Shown piece after piece: positions 41,290-50,712 of a stretch of DNA of 64,000 bases. Where the stretch lies: the NCBI GenBank assembly GCA_021848465.1, contig JAJZUP010000007.1:27662-91661 (forward strand), written 5' to 3'. How positions within the stretch are numbered: position 1 is the first letter of the stretch; each line of letters begins with the position of its first letter. Source of the DNA: Pseudomonadota bacterium (lineage in GTDB: Bacteria; Pseudomonadota; Gammaproteobacteria; Burkholderiales; Gallionellaceae). A model generated the notes under the pieces. The model made no database searches. It worked only from the letters and a program-made list of their open reading frames with translations, and was not told where the DNA came from. The position numbers and the translations under genes are program-made.

Positions 41290-44200
41290 TCATGCGCGCA
41301 ATCCTCCCTTGTCGATACCGAAGCGGCGATAGAGGATCGGCAGCATGATCAGTGTCAGCGCGGTCGAGCTGATCAGCCCGCCGGTGACAACAATCGCGAG
41401 CGGCTTCTGAATTTCGGAGCCGGGGCCATGTGCGAACAGCAGCGGCAGCAGGCCGAATGCGGTGATGCTGGCGGTCATCAGCACCGGGCGCAGGCGGCGC
41501 TTGGCGCCTTCCGAGACAACGGTCGTAATGTCCATCCCTTGCAGGTGTAGCTGGTTGAAGTAGCTGACCATTACCACGCCGTTCAGTACGGCAATGCCGA
41601 GCAGTGCGATAAAGCCGACGGATGCTGGCACCGACAGGTAAGCGCCGCTGATCCACAGCGCAAATACGCCGCCGATCAACGCAAACGGGATGTTGGTCAA
41701 CACCAGGACGGCTTGGCGCACCGAGCCGAAGGTGGCAAACAGCAGCATGAAAATCAGGCCGAGTGCGACCGGGATCACGACGGCAAGGCGGGCTGCAGCA
41801 CGCTGCTGGTTTTCGAACTGGCCGCCCCAGGTAATGCGGTAGCCCGGCGGCAACTGGATTTTGCTTGCAACCGCTGCCTTGGCTTCATCCACGAAACCGA
41901 CCAGGTCGCGGTCGCGCACGTTGGTTTGCACTACGACCATGCGCTGCCCGTTTTCGCGGTCCACCTTGACCGGTCCGTCGGCGCGTTCCAGTCGTGCAAC
42001 GACCGACAACGGCACGCTTTGGCCGTTGGCGAGCGGCAGCGTGAGCGCGGCAAACAGCGCCGGGGAGTGCTGCACGTCGGCTTCGCCGCGGATCAGCAGC
42101 GGGGTGCGGCGGCCTTCCTCGATGACCATGCCGATCTGGCGTCCTTCGACCTGGCTGCGTAGTGCGTTGCTGATGTCATCCACGCTCAGTCCCATGCGTC
42201 CGGCCGCCAGGCGGTCGATGATCACGCGGTAATATTGCACGCCGCCATTTTTTACCGTGTAGGCGTCCTCGCTGCCCTTGATGCCGCCCACCAGGGTGAC
42301 CATCTTTTCCGCAAGCTCGTTGAGCTTTTGCAGATCAGTGCCGAAAATCTTGATTGCGACGTCGCCGCGCGAACCGGTCAGCATTTCCGAGACACGCATC
42401 GCGATTGGCTGGGTAAAATTGTATTCGATGCCGGGAAAATTCAGCATGACCTTGCGGATTTCATCAATGATCGCCTCCTTGTCCGGGCTGCGCCATTCGG
42501 CTTGCGGCTTCAGTACGACGAAATTGTCGGTTTCGTTAAACCCCATCGGGTCGAGTCCCAGCTCATCCGCACCCGAGCGTGACACGATGCTTCTCACTTC
42601 TGGCACCTGTTTCAGGATGGCGGCCTGGATGCGCTCGTCTACCTCGGCGGTGCGTTCCAAATTGATCGAGGGCAGCTTGGTAGTCTGCATGATGATGTCA
42701 CCTTCATCCATTTCCGGCATGAAGGTTTTTCCGATCAGCGTATAGACTGCGGCGGTCGCGGCCAGCAGCAGCACTGCCGCACCGAGAACGATGCGTTCGT
42801 GGGACAGGGCTTTGGATAGCAACGGCACATACATTGCCTGCGCCTTGCGCACCAGCCAGGGCTCTTCATGGCTGGCGGTCTTGATCAGGAACGAAGCCAG
42901 CATCGGCACGACAGTCAGCGACAGCAGCAATGAGCCTGCCAGCGCGAACACGATGGTGAGCGCCACCGGGATGAACAGTTTTCCTTCCAGCCCTTGCAGG
43001 GTCATCAGCGGCAGGAACACGATGATGATGATGGCGACCCCCGCGGCTACCGGGGTGATGACCTCCTTCACCGCGCGATAGATGATGTGCAGGTAGGGGA
43101 TATGCTGGCGCTTGTGGCTGAGGTGGTTGATAACGTTTTCCACGACGACCACCGCGCCGTCGACCAGCATGCCGATCGCGATGGCGAGACCGCCCAGACT
43201 CATCAGGTTGGCGGACATGTCGAACTCGCGCATCATGATGAAGGTGATCAGCACCGCCAGTGGCAGCGTCAGCGCCACGACCAGCGCGGCACGCAGGTTG
43301 CCGAGGAACAGCACCAGCAGCACCACGACCAGCACAATGGCTTCGGTGAGCGCCTTGGATACGGTGCCGATGGCGCGCTGCACGAGTCCGCCGCGATCAT
43401 AGAACACGCGGGTGGTGATGCCTTTCGGCAGGGTGGGGGCAAGCTCGGCGAGCTTGGCCTTGACCTCGGCAACCACCTTCTGGGCATTGGCGCCGCGCAG
43501 GCCCAGCACCAGGCCTTCAACCGCTTCGGCCTGGCCGTTCTGGGTGACGGTGCCGTAGCGGGTCAGGTTGCCGATGCGCACTTCCGCCACATCGCTGACG
43601 CGGATCGGGCTGCCGCCGGGGCTGGCGATGACGATGTTGCGCACGTCCTGCAGGCTCTGGATATTGCCCTCGGCGCGGATCAGCAGCGCCTCGTCGCCGT
43701 CGCTCAGGCGGCCCGCGCCGTCGTTGCGGTTATTGGTCTCCAACGCCTGTTGCAGCATGGCCATGGACAGGCCGTGCGAGGCCAGTGCGGTATGGTCCGG
43801 CACGACTTCAAAGCTGCGCGCAAGACCGCCCAGCGAGTTGACGTCGGCAACGCCGGGCAGCGTGCGCAAAGCCGGACGGATCACCCAGTCCAGCACCGTG
43901 CGGCGCTGTTCCAGCGTGTAGCCATCGCCTTCAACCGTGAACATGAACATTTCGCCGAGCGGGGTAGTAATCGGGGCCAGGCCGCCGCCTACTCCGGCAG
44001 GCAGGTCGCGCATGGCATTGCTGAGGCGCTCGGCAACTTGCTGGCGCGCCCAGTAGATGTCGGTGCTGTCGGTGAAGTCGATCGTGATGTCGGCAATGGC
44101 ATATTTGGAAATCGAGCGCATCAGGCGCTGGTTGGGTATGCCCAGCATTTCCAGCTCGATCGGCGTGACGATGCGCGCTTCGACTTCCTCGGGTGTCATG

Positions 44201-44367
44201 CCGGGCGCTTTCATGATCAGCTTGACCTGCGTGGTCGAAACATCCGGGAATGCGTCAATCGGCAAATCGCGGAATGCCACAACGCCGGCGCCAACCAGCA
44301 GCAGGGTCAGTACCGCAACCAGCAGGCGCTGGGTGAGTGCGAATTCAACTAATTTTGACAACATCAT
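41290..44367 (-). CDS. CzcA/CusA-type heavy-metal RND efflux pump
   Basis: A 1025-residue inner-membrane pump with twelve helices and two large periplasmic loops. TM4 reads GGLAIAIGMLVDGAVVVVEN: the DGA and VEN carboxylates are present, but the first Asp of the CzcA DFG motif is replaced by an Ala-Ile stretch. That is more like the monovalent-cation (CusA) arrangement, although CusA has VDAA. Substrate is therefore uncertain between divalent and monovalent metal ions. Its start overlaps the adaptor stop by 4 bp, placing both in one operon. Confidence 0.94.
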   Translation of the reverse strand: MMLSKLVEFALTQRLLVAVLTLLLVGAGVVAFRDLPIDAFPDVSTTQVKLIMKAPGMTPEEVEARIVTPIELEMLGIPNQRLMRSISKYAIADITIDFTDSTDIYWARQQVAERLSNAMRDLPAGVGGGLAPITTPLGEMFMFTVEGDGYTLEQRRTVLDWVIRPALRTLPGVADVNSLGGLARSFEVVPDHTALASHGLSMAMLQQALETNNRNDGAGRLSDGDEALLIRAEGNIQSLQDVRNIVIASPGGSPIRVSDVAEVRIGNLTRYGTVTQNGQAEAVEGLVLGLRGANAQKVVAEVKAKLAELAPTLPKGITTRVFYDRGGLVQRAIGTVSKALTEAIVLVVVLLVLFLGNLRAALVVALTLPLAVLITFIMMREFDMSANLMSLGGLAIAIGMLVDGAVVVVENVINHLSHKRQHIPYLHIIYRAVKEVITPVAAGVAIIIIVFLPLMTLQGLEGKLFIPVALTIVFALAGSLLLSLTVVPMLASFLIKTASHEEPWLVRKAQAMYVPLLSKALSHERIVLGAAVLLLAATAAVYTLIGKTFMPEMDEGDIIMQTTKLPSINLERTAEVDERIQAAILKQVPEVRSIVSRSGADELGLDPMGFNETDNFVVLKPQAEWRSPDKEAIIDEIRKVMLNFPGIEYNFTQPIAMRVSEMLTGSRGDVAIKIFGTDLQKLNELAEKMVTLVGGIKGSEDAYTVKNGGVQYYRVIIDRLAAGRMGLSVDDISNALRSQVEGRQIGMVIEEGRRTPLLIRGEADVQHSPALFAALTLPLANGQSVPLSVVARLERADGPVKVDRENGQRMVVVQTNVRDRDLVGFVDEAKAAVASKIQLPPGYRITWGGQFENQQRAAARLAVVIPVALGLIFMLLFATFGSVRQAVLVLTNIPFALIGGVFALWISGAYLSVPASVGFIALLGIAVLNGVVMVSYFNQLHLQGMDITTVVSEGAKRRLRPVLMTASITAFGLLPLLFAHGPGSEIQKPLAIVVTGGLISSTALTLIMLPILYRRFGIDKGGLRA

Positions 44368-45461
44368 TCGCCACCTATGCCCATCATTTGCGCCTTGAGC
44401 GAGGAGACGCCCTGCACGGCGATTTTTTCCATGCCGGTCAGTTTTCCGGTGATCAGCGTGTCTTGCGCGCCCTCATGGAGGACGGTGACTTCTGCCGCGC
44501 GAAAGCCTTTCTCGGTTTCGATGAACAGCAGTGTCTTGCCCTCTATCCGCGCCAGCGCGCCGTTAGGAACATTCCACTGATCGGCGTCGCTGGAGCTGGT
44601 ATCCAGGGTGGCTTCCAGGTATTGACCGGGACGCAATGCATCTGCGCCCTTGCTGATGATGGCGCGCAGCAGGATGGTCTGGTTGCTGCCGCTCAGGCTG
44701 CGCCCGATAGCGGTAAGTTTGCCAGTAGCGCCATAGGCGGGAATGGTTACCGTGGCGCCGATCTTCAGGCCGCGGGTGCTGGCCAGCGGGGCCTGAATTT
44801 CCAGTCCGAGCGGGTCAAGGCGGGCAACCTTGTACAAGGGGACTGCGGCGTCAAGTCGCTGTCCGGTGCTGGCGGTCTTTTCCAGTATCACGCCGTCAAT
44901 CGGTGAGGTGACGGAGAGCGTGCTGTTCAGGCTGTTGCCATTCTGCAATTCGGCTATCGCTTTATCCGACATGCCCGAAAGCTTCAGCAGTTGTTTGCGT
45001 TCCGCCAGCGCGGCGCTGGCTTCGCGATACTGGCTCTGGGTTGCACGGTAACGACTTTCGGCGATGATGCCGTCCTGCCATAGCTTCTGGTCGCGGGTCA
45101 GGTAGTCCTTGGCAAGCTGCGCCTGGGTGTAAGCCTGCAGCAATCCGCGCTGCGCTTCTGCCAGCGCAGGGCTTTGCAGGGTGGCCAGCACCTGGCCTTT
45201 CCTGACGCTGTCACCCACACCGACCAGAGTTTGCTCGATCATGGCCGCCAGCGGGGTGCTGACGGTAAACAATTGGTTGCCGGGGATGACGACTTGCGCT
45301 GGCATGCCTGCGAGTTCGCCATGCTGGCGCGGCGGGAGCGGGGCGGAAACAATGCCCAGTGTCTGTTTCTGGGTGGCATTGATGGCCATTTCACCTGCCG
45401 CGTAGGCAGTAGGTGACAGCAGGGCGGCAAGCAAAATCAAGTGGATGCGATGTGTTTTCAT
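44364..45461 (-). CDS. CzcB-like RND adaptor protein
   Basis: A 365-residue periplasmic adaptor with a signal peptide (residues 1-22). It carries a lipoyl domain (VGDSVRKGQVLATLQSPAL and later SPIDGVILEKTASTGQRLD), a helical hairpin and a beta-barrel domain with LGLEIQAPLASTRGLKIGATV. A second domain, ARIEGKTLLFIETEKGFRAAEVTV, completes the plan. It bridges the pump with the TolC-type channel. The gene directly upstream (45542-45907) probably belongs to the same unit. Confidence 0.92.
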   Translation of the reverse strand: MKTHRIHLILLAALLSPTAYAAGEMAINATQKQTLGIVSAPLPPRQHGELAGMPAQVVIPGNQLFTVSTPLAAMIEQTLVGVGDSVRKGQVLATLQSPALAEAQRGLLQAYTQAQLAKDYLTRDQKLWQDGIIAESRYRATQSQYREASAALAERKQLLKLSGMSDKAIAELQNGNSLNSTLSVTSPIDGVILEKTASTGQRLDAAVPLYKVARLDPLGLEIQAPLASTRGLKIGATVTIPAYGATGKLTAIGRSLSGSNQTILLRAIISKGADALRPGQYLEATLDTSSSDADQWNVPNGALARIEGKTLLFIETEKGFRAAEVTVLHEGAQDTLITGKLTGMEKIAVQGVSSLKAQMMGIGGE

Positions 45462-45541
45462 GCAATTGTCTCCAGAGATGGCGCGTGGCGCGATCTGTGT
45501 GGCAGGTACGAATGGGCCAGAGCCCGGGTATATTAGCTGGA

Positions 45542-45907
45542 TTAAACCAGAGCGGGGGGGGCTTGCGGCTGAAACTGGGGGTAGTGCGGAGGAAGGTCGA
45601 CTGATCTGGGCAAAGTGCGCGCAGACAGGATATGGCGGAGAGGTAACGCGACGAATAGCAGTGCAGGAGCGGAATTCGTGAGAACCGGTTGTTCATCCCG
45701 CTGGTATTCATGCGGAATGGTGATTGCGGGAGATTCATCTTCCTCAATCACGCAGTCGTTTTGTATCGCGGCCGGGTGTTGTGTTTCCAGCGCCGGGGGG
45801 AGCAAGCCGCTCAACTGGCCATTGACATGGGCATGCACCAGCGGCGCTGCGCATTGCAGCAGCGTGAAGGTGATGACCAGCAGTAAATGGAGTGGGCGCT
45901 TAAGCAT
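45542..45907 (-). CDS. CzcI-like small secreted protein upstream of the metal pump
   Basis: A 121-residue protein with a signal peptide (MLKRPLHLLLVITFTLLQCAAPLVHAH). The mature domain has a few His/Asp/Glu-rich motifs (VHAHVNGQLSG, IEEDESPAIT) and ends PHYPQFQPQAPPALV. Similar short proteins precede czc-type operons and are called CzcI or left hypothetical; I am not certain of the family. It is separated by 80 bp from the adaptor gene. Confidence 0.65.
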   Translation of the reverse strand: MLKRPLHLLLVITFTLLQCAAPLVHAHVNGQLSGLLPPALETQHPAAIQNDCVIEEDESPAITIPHEYQRDEQPVLTNSAPALLFVALPLRHILSARTLPRSVDLPPHYPQFQPQAPPALV

Positions 45908-45980
45908 TTTTTGATTCTAGCATGCACAGTTTATTTATGCGGATCATGTGACATGAGTCGATTCCGGATAGTTCCTGAGC

Positions 45981-46886
45981 CTACTGACTTTTCAGGAATT
46001 GCTCAATGTGGCTCAGGAATACCCGGGTCTTGGTGGGAGCATGGCGACGCATCGGCATGACGGCCCACGCGGTGCTGGATGGGAAACACCATTCAGGGAG
46101 GACGCGCACCAGCCGCTTGCTGCGTACGTCTTCTTCGGCAAACGGAACCGGCAGCATGCCGATTCCCTGGCCGTCGAGCAGGAGTTGCTGGATCACGCTG
46201 ATCGAATTCAGTGTCATGCGGCCGGGCGGGATGCCCTCCCAGGTTTCCTTGCCGCGCGTCAGCCGCCACGGCAGGGGCAGCCCCTGGCTGGAAGACATGC
46301 GCAGCGCGGCATGGTGCTGCAACTCGTCCGGATGTTGCGGTATGGAGTGCAGGCCGAGGTAGATGGGGCTGGCATAGAGCGCCAGGTGCTGTTCATCAAG
46401 TTTGCGTGCGACCAGTGTGGAGTCGTTGGCGAGTTCGCCCATGCGGATGGCGAGATCGAAACGCTCGCCGATCAAGTCTACCAGGCGCGAGCTGAGGTCG
46501 AGTTCAAGCTCGATTTCCGGATAAGTCTCGATGAAGGTGGACAGCGCGCGTGCCAAGGTGCGGCGCGCATAATCTTCGGGCATGGATATTCGCAATTTGC
46601 CGCGCGGTTGGGCATCCCTGCTGCGTACGAAATCCTGTGCGCTGGCGACCTCTTCGGCAATGCGTCGGCAATGGTCGAGAAACTCCTGCCCGAATTCGGT
46701 CAGGCTGAGCCGGCGAGTGGTGCGCACCAGCAGGCGTTGCCCAAGTGCCGTCTCCAGCATGCCTAGGCGACGCGAAACAGTTGCTTTCGGGATGCTCAAA
46801 TAATCGGCCGCGCGTGCAAAACTGCCCTGTTCGACGATGCTCGCAAACAGGATGTAATCATCCGCAGAAATATTTGATTGTTCCAT
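45981..46886 (-). CDS. LysR-family transcriptional regulator (pirin operon)
   Basis: A 301-residue regulator. The winged helix lies in residues 10-65 (FASIVEQGSFARAADYLSIPKATVSRRLGMLE), and the effector domain opens at RGKLRISMPEDYARRTL. It resembles the CrgA/DmlR-type subgroup. It is divergent from the pirin operon across 89 bp, and its own start codon lies inside a perfect 14-bp palindrome, pointing to autoregulation and control of that operon. Confidence 0.9.
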   Translation of the reverse strand: MEQSNISADDYILFASIVEQGSFARAADYLSIPKATVSRRLGMLETALGQRLLVRTTRRLSLTEFGQEFLDHCRRIAEEVASAQDFVRSRDAQPRGKLRISMPEDYARRTLARALSTFIETYPEIELELDLSSRLVDLIGERFDLAIRMGELANDSTLVARKLDEQHLALYASPIYLGLHSIPQHPDELQHHAALRMSSSQGLPLPWRLTRGKETWEGIPPGRMTLNSISVIQQLLLDGQGIGMLPVPFAEEDVRSKRLVRVLPEWCFPSSTAWAVMPMRRHAPTKTRVFLSHIEQFLKSQ

Positions 46887-46894
46887 TAATGGAA
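46881..46894. promoter_or_regulatory. Perfect palindrome over the LysR start codon
   Basis: TTCCATTAATGGAA is fully self-complementary and includes the reverse-strand start codon of the LysR gene (46884-46886). Its position and symmetry fit an operator. The plus-strand operon starts 82 bp further. Confidence 0.45.
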
Positions 46895-46975
46895 TAGTCT
46901 ATCTCGTTTTAATGGCTTTATCTAATTTTTTGTAATGCATAACATGCACTCACTTGATTTCGTGGCGAGGCAGCG

Positions 46976-47839
46976 ATGAGCACATTTACTGAAACGATAA
47001 AGCAGTCGCGTGGTATTGAGCGGATTGTCGAGGGCGTTGCAACTTCGGATGGGGCGGGCGTCAGCCTGACCCGGGTGTTGACCGGCCGTTTGCAGCAGCG
47101 TCTTGATCCATTCCTGATGCTGGATGCTTTCGGCAGTGACAATCCGGACGAGTACATCGCCGGCTTTCCGGATCACCCGCATCGCGGCTTCGAGACCGTG
47201 ACCTACATGCTCGCAGGCCGTATGCGCCACCGCGATAGCGCCGGCCATGAGGGCTTGCTGGAAAATGGCGCTGTGCAGTGGATGACGGCTGGGCGTGGAG
47301 TCATTCATTCAGAAATCCCCGAACAGGAAGATGGCGTGATGGAAGGGTTCCAGTTGTGGTTGAACCTGCCTGCTGCCAACAAGATGGCAAAACCCTGGTA
47401 CAAGGATTTTGCGAGCAACGCCATTCCTGAATATGTCACCGAGCAAGGCGTAACAGTGCGGGTGATAGCCGGCAGCAGCAATGGGGTCGCAGGTGCCGTG
47501 ACGCGCGAGGTGACTGAGCCGATCTATCTGGATGTGCACCTGCCGCAAGGCCGGACGTTTGCTACGGCGCTGCCGGATTCGCACAACGCCTTCATTTATG
47601 TCTATCGCGGCTCGGTGGTGGTGGAGGGAAGTGCGGTTGAGCAGCAGCGCATGGGCATCCTGGATAATGCGGCGGGCAGTGACGGCGTGCGAATCGCAGC
47701 GGCTGATGATGCACGGTTTATTCTGGTGGCGGGCAAGCCGTTGCATGAGTCGATCGTGCAATACGGACCGTTCGTGATGAATACCCAGGAGCAAATCCAC
47801 CAGGCGCTGGATGATTACCGCAATGGGCGCTTCAACTGA
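46976..47839 (+). CDS. Pirin family protein
   Basis: A 287-residue bicupin. The N-terminal cupin carries the metal site HPHRGFETVTYMLAGRMRHRDSAGHEG and the signature WMTAGRGVIHSE. The C-terminal cupin opens at YLDVHLPQGRTF. Bacterial pirins are Fe-dependent and may act as quercetinases or redox cofactors; the substrate is unknown here. It is the first gene of an operon with cytochrome b561 and two YceI proteins, downstream of a divergent LysR gene. Confidence 0.93.
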   Translation: MSTFTETIKQSRGIERIVEGVATSDGAGVSLTRVLTGRLQQRLDPFLMLDAFGSDNPDEYIAGFPDHPHRGFETVTYMLAGRMRHRDSAGHEGLLENGAVQWMTAGRGVIHSEIPEQEDGVMEGFQLWLNLPAANKMAKPWYKDFASNAIPEYVTEQGVTVRVIAGSSNGVAGAVTREVTEPIYLDVHLPQGRTFATALPDSHNAFIYVYRGSVVVEGSAVEQQRMGILDNAAGSDGVRIAAADDARFILVAGKPLHESIVQYGPFVMNTQEQIHQALDDYRNGRFN

Positions 47840-47849
47840 GGAGGACAGC

Positions 47850-48389
47850 ATGGATACCCGTTATACCTCGACTGCTATCGTGCTGCACTGGCTGGTTGCG
47901 CTGTTGATTTTTGCGGCCTTTCCGCTGGGCTTTTATATGCATGATTTGCCGCTGTCGCCGACCAAGCTGCATTTGTACAGTTATCACAAGTGGCTCGGAG
48001 TGACGGTATTGTTCCTGCTTGCGATCCGCCTGGCCTGGCGCGGCACCCATCGACCGCCTGCACTCCCGGACAGTATCCCGGCCTGGCAGCAAGCCGCCAG
48101 CCACATCGTTCATTGGGGCCTGTACGTGCTGATGCTGGCAGTGCCGCTTTCCGGCTGGCTGATGAGCTCGGCAAAAGGGTTTCAGACGGTCTGGTTTGGC
48201 GTGCTGCCGTTGCCGGATCTGGTGGGCAAGGACAAAGCGCTGGGGGAAGCCCTTTCGCTGGTGCATACCGGGCTTAATTACGTGTTGCTGGCGCTGGTTG
48301 TGTTGCATGTTGCAGCAGCCATGAAGCATCGCGTGATCGACAGGGATGACATTGTTTCTCGTATGCTGCCGAAGGGAGGCCGTTCATGA
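47850..48389 (+). CDS. Cytochrome b561 family protein
   Basis: A 179-residue four-helix heme protein. ATG 47850 follows GAGGAG. Candidate heme ligands are His14 (IVLHWLVAL), His46 (YHKWLGVTVLF), a His in HIVHWGLYVLM and one in LVVLHVAAAMKH. Such proteins transfer electrons across the inner membrane, and YceJ, the E. coli relative, is encoded beside yceI. Its stop overlaps the first YceI gene by 4 bp, supporting the same pairing. Confidence 0.92.
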   Translation: MDTRYTSTAIVLHWLVALLIFAAFPLGFYMHDLPLSPTKLHLYSYHKWLGVTVLFLLAIRLAWRGTHRPPALPDSIPAWQQAASHIVHWGLYVLMLAVPLSGWLMSSAKGFQTVWFGVLPLPDLVGKDKALGEALSLVHTGLNYVLLALVVLHVAAAMKHRVIDRDDIVSRMLPKGGRS

Positions 48390-48952
48390 TGCGTATGGTG
48401 TTTTTGCTTACTGCCTGGCTACTTGCGCCAGTCGCGCAGGCGGCGACGTTCAACCAGTTCTTGCCGGCCGAGAGCCGCCTGACCTTCGATTATCAGCAGA
48501 TGGGGGTGAACCTTGACGGAAAATTCAACCGCTTCCAGGCACAATTAAATTTTGATCCGGCGCGGCTGGCAGTTGCGCAGGCGCGCATTGATGTAGATCT
48601 TGCCAGCATCGATACCGGATCGGAGGAGGGTAATGATGCGGTGGTGGGCAAGCCGTGGTTTAACGTCAAGGATTTTCCCGCGGCCAGTTTTGTTTCGACG
48701 GGAGTAAAACCGTTGGGCAACGGTCGTTACGAGGTTAGCGGCAAGCTCAGCATCAAAGGCCGCAGCGTGCCTGTGACTGCCTCGGCAACATTCCAGAGCA
48801 GTGGAAACCGCGGCGTTTTCGACGGCAGTTTTACCATCAAACGGCTTGATTATGCGATCGGCGAGGGCGAATGGGCCGATCTCGGCACTGTCGCCAATGG
48901 CATTCAAGTGCATTTTCATTTTGTTGTCACAGCAGCACCCAGCAAGAAGTAA
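48386..48952 (+). CDS. YceI family periplasmic protein, first copy
   Basis: A 188-residue protein with signal peptide MMRMVFLLTAWLLAPVAQA. The lipocalin-like YceI fold has markers SRLTFDYQQMGVNLDGKFNRF, ARIDVDLASIDTGSEEGNDAV, KPWFNVKDFPAASFVS and YEVSGKLSIKGRSVPV. YceI proteins bind polyprenyl or isoprenoid lipids in crystal structures; their biological role is not settled. It is paired with cytochrome b561 by a 4-bp overlap. Confidence 0.92.
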   Translation: MMRMVFLLTAWLLAPVAQAATFNQFLPAESRLTFDYQQMGVNLDGKFNRFQAQLNFDPARLAVAQARIDVDLASIDTGSEEGNDAVVGKPWFNVKDFPAASFVSTGVKPLGNGRYEVSGKLSIKGRSVPVTASATFQSSGNRGVFDGSFTIKRLDYAIGEGEWADLGTVANGIQVHFHFVVTAAPSKK

Positions 48953-48981
48953 TTTTTATCAACACTACCCAGGAGATTCAT

Positions 48982-49548
48982 ATGAATAAATTTGTTGCCT
49001 TTGCCATCGCCGCTACCTTGTCCGCCACTGCGTCGGCAGCTCCGGATACCTTTGTGATCGAGCAAAACCATACCAAGCCGCGTTTCGAGTACAACCACAT
49101 GGGCTATTCCATCCAGCTCAGCCGTTTCGATACAGTGACGGGCAAGATCGTGCTGGATCGCGCCGCCAAGACCGGCTCGGTGGATGTGACCATCGACGCC
49201 AAGTCGGTGAACACTGGTTCCCCCTTGTTCAATGAGCATATCCAGGGCGAGGATTTCTTCAACACCGGCAAGTTCCCGACGATTACATTCAAGTCGGACA
49301 AATTGAAGTTCGACGGCGACAAGTTGACCAGCGTGGAAGGCGACCTGACCATCAAGGGAATCACCAAGCCTGTGACCCTGACCCTGAATTCCTTCATGTG
49401 CATGCCACATCCGATGATGAAGAAGGAAGCATGCGGCACGACCGCAACCACCCAAGTGAAGCGCTCCGATTTCAACATGGGCAAATATGCGCCGCTGGTC
49501 GGTGACGATGTCACCATCACGATTCCGGTGGAAGCCATCAAGCAGTAA
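48982..49548 (+). CDS. YceI family periplasmic protein, second copy
   Basis: A 188-residue protein. ATG 48982 follows AGGAG; an earlier frame start covers the previous gene. Signal peptide residues 1-20 (end SASA). Family markers are FVIEQNHTKPRFEYNHMGYS, TGKIVLDRAAKTGSVDVTID, and SPLFNEHIQGEDFFNTGKFPTI with FKSDKL. A CMPHPMMKKEACG insertion with two Cys and two Met could bind metal or form a disulfide; it is absent from the first copy. The operon ends in a terminator directly after it. Confidence 0.93.
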   Translation: MNKFVAFAIAATLSATASAAPDTFVIEQNHTKPRFEYNHMGYSIQLSRFDTVTGKIVLDRAAKTGSVDVTIDAKSVNTGSPLFNEHIQGEDFFNTGKFPTITFKSDKLKFDGDKLTSVEGDLTIKGITKPVTLTLNSFMCMPHPMMKKEACGTTATTQVKRSDFNMGKYAPLVGDDVTITIPVEAIKQ

Positions 49549-49558
49549 CGATTGTGCC

Positions 49559-49586
49559 GGTACTCCGTCCCACTGGACGGAGTACC
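49559..49586 (+). terminator. Terminator of the pirin-YceI operon
   Basis: GGTACTCCGTCC-CACT-GGACGGAGTACC is a perfect 12-pair stem followed by GTTTGTTATTT. It separates the YceI gene from the Old Yellow Enzyme gene. Confidence 0.8.
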
Positions 49587-49612
49587 GTTTGTTATTTCTA
49601 CAGGAGCATTGC

Positions 49613-50680
49613 ATGACTACGACTTTGTTTACTCCCGCATCTTTGGGAAAGCTGCAGCTGAAAAACCGTGTGGTGATGGCGCCGATGACGCGCTGCCGTG
49701 CTATCGGTAACGTGCCGAACGACCTGATCGAAAAATATTATGCACAGCGTGCAACAGCCGGGCTGATCATCAGCGAAGGGGTGGCGCCATCCGCAAACGG
49801 CATGGGTTACGCGCGCCAGCCGGGAATCTTCAGCGATGCACAAGTGCAGGGCTGGAAGCGTGTAACCGCAGGTGTGCATGCCGCCGGCGGGAAGATTTTT
49901 GTGCAACTGATGCATGACGGACGCGTTTGCCATCCGGCGAATATGCAAGCCGGTGCACGTATCCTGGCTCCGTCGGCGATTGCCGCGCCGGGGGAGATGT
50001 GGACGGATAGCAGCGGCATGCAGCCTTACCCGGTGCCGGAAGCAATGAACGAAGCGGATATTGCTCAGGCCGTTGCAGATTTTGCCCAAGGCGCACGCAA
50101 TGCAATCGCTGCCGGGTTTGACGGGGTGGAGTTGCACGGGGCGAATGGTTACTTGATCGACCAGTTCCTGAATACGGCAGCAAATCAGCGTGCCGATCGC
50201 TGGGGGGGCAGCATCGAAAACCGTATTCGCTTTGCGGTCGAGGTCGCGCGTGCGACGGTGGCTGCAATCGGCGCAGAGCGGGTCGGGATGCGTATTTCTC
50301 CATATGGCGCATTCAATGGCACAGCGGCGGATGCCGAGATGGATGCGATGTATTTGCGCTTGGTGGAGGAATTGAACCAGGTCGGGCTGGTTTACATTCA
50401 TGTCGTGGACCATAGCTCGATGGGGGCTCCGCAAGTTAGCCCGGCATTGAAGGCGGCGATCCGCAACAGCTTCAAGGCAGCTTATATTTTGTCGGGTGGT
50501 TATGATGCAGCACGAGCGAATGCTGACCTGGATGCTCAGCGCGGCGACCTGGTTGCGTTTGGGCGGCCATTTATTGCCAACCCGGATCTGGTGCAAAAGC
50601 TTCAGAGCGGCGCTGCGCTGACCGCCCCTGATCCTAATACGTTTTATACCCCCGGCGCACAAGGTTTCACCGACTATTGA
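49613..50680 (+). CDS. Old Yellow Enzyme family alkene reductase (NemA-like)
   Basis: A 355-residue FMN-dependent TIM-barrel enzyme. ATG 49613 follows CAGGAGCATTGC. The motifs KNRVVMAPMTRCRA, ELHGANGYLIDQFLNTAANQRADRWGGSIENR and FGRPFIANPDLV identify the OYE/NemA group. It should reduce activated alkenes, nitrate esters or electrophiles such as N-ethylmaleimide with NADPH. The single GDLVAFGRPFIANP signature is intact, and no fused domain is present. It lies behind the terminator and just before frnE. Confidence 0.93.
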   Translation: MTTTLFTPASLGKLQLKNRVVMAPMTRCRAIGNVPNDLIEKYYAQRATAGLIISEGVAPSANGMGYARQPGIFSDAQVQGWKRVTAGVHAAGGKIFVQLMHDGRVCHPANMQAGARILAPSAIAAPGEMWTDSSGMQPYPVPEAMNEADIAQAVADFAQGARNAIAAGFDGVELHGANGYLIDQFLNTAANQRADRWGGSIENRIRFAVEVARATVAAIGAERVGMRISPYGAFNGTAADAEMDAMYLRLVEELNQVGLVYIHVVDHSSMGAPQVSPALKAAIRNSFKAAYILSGGYDAARANADLDAQRGDLVAFGRPFIANPDLVQKLQSGAALTAPDPNTFYTPGAQGFTDY

Positions 50681-50712
50681 TACGGCAGAAATGATTTGAG
50701 GAGCGTGCGGAT

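Noticed and set aside
42994..44352. A 452-codon open frame on the plus strand opposite the metal-efflux pump gene
   Set aside because: It is a shadow of the pump gene; the translation is full of His, Gln and Asp runs, has no family features, and the opposite strand encodes a clear full-length RND pump.
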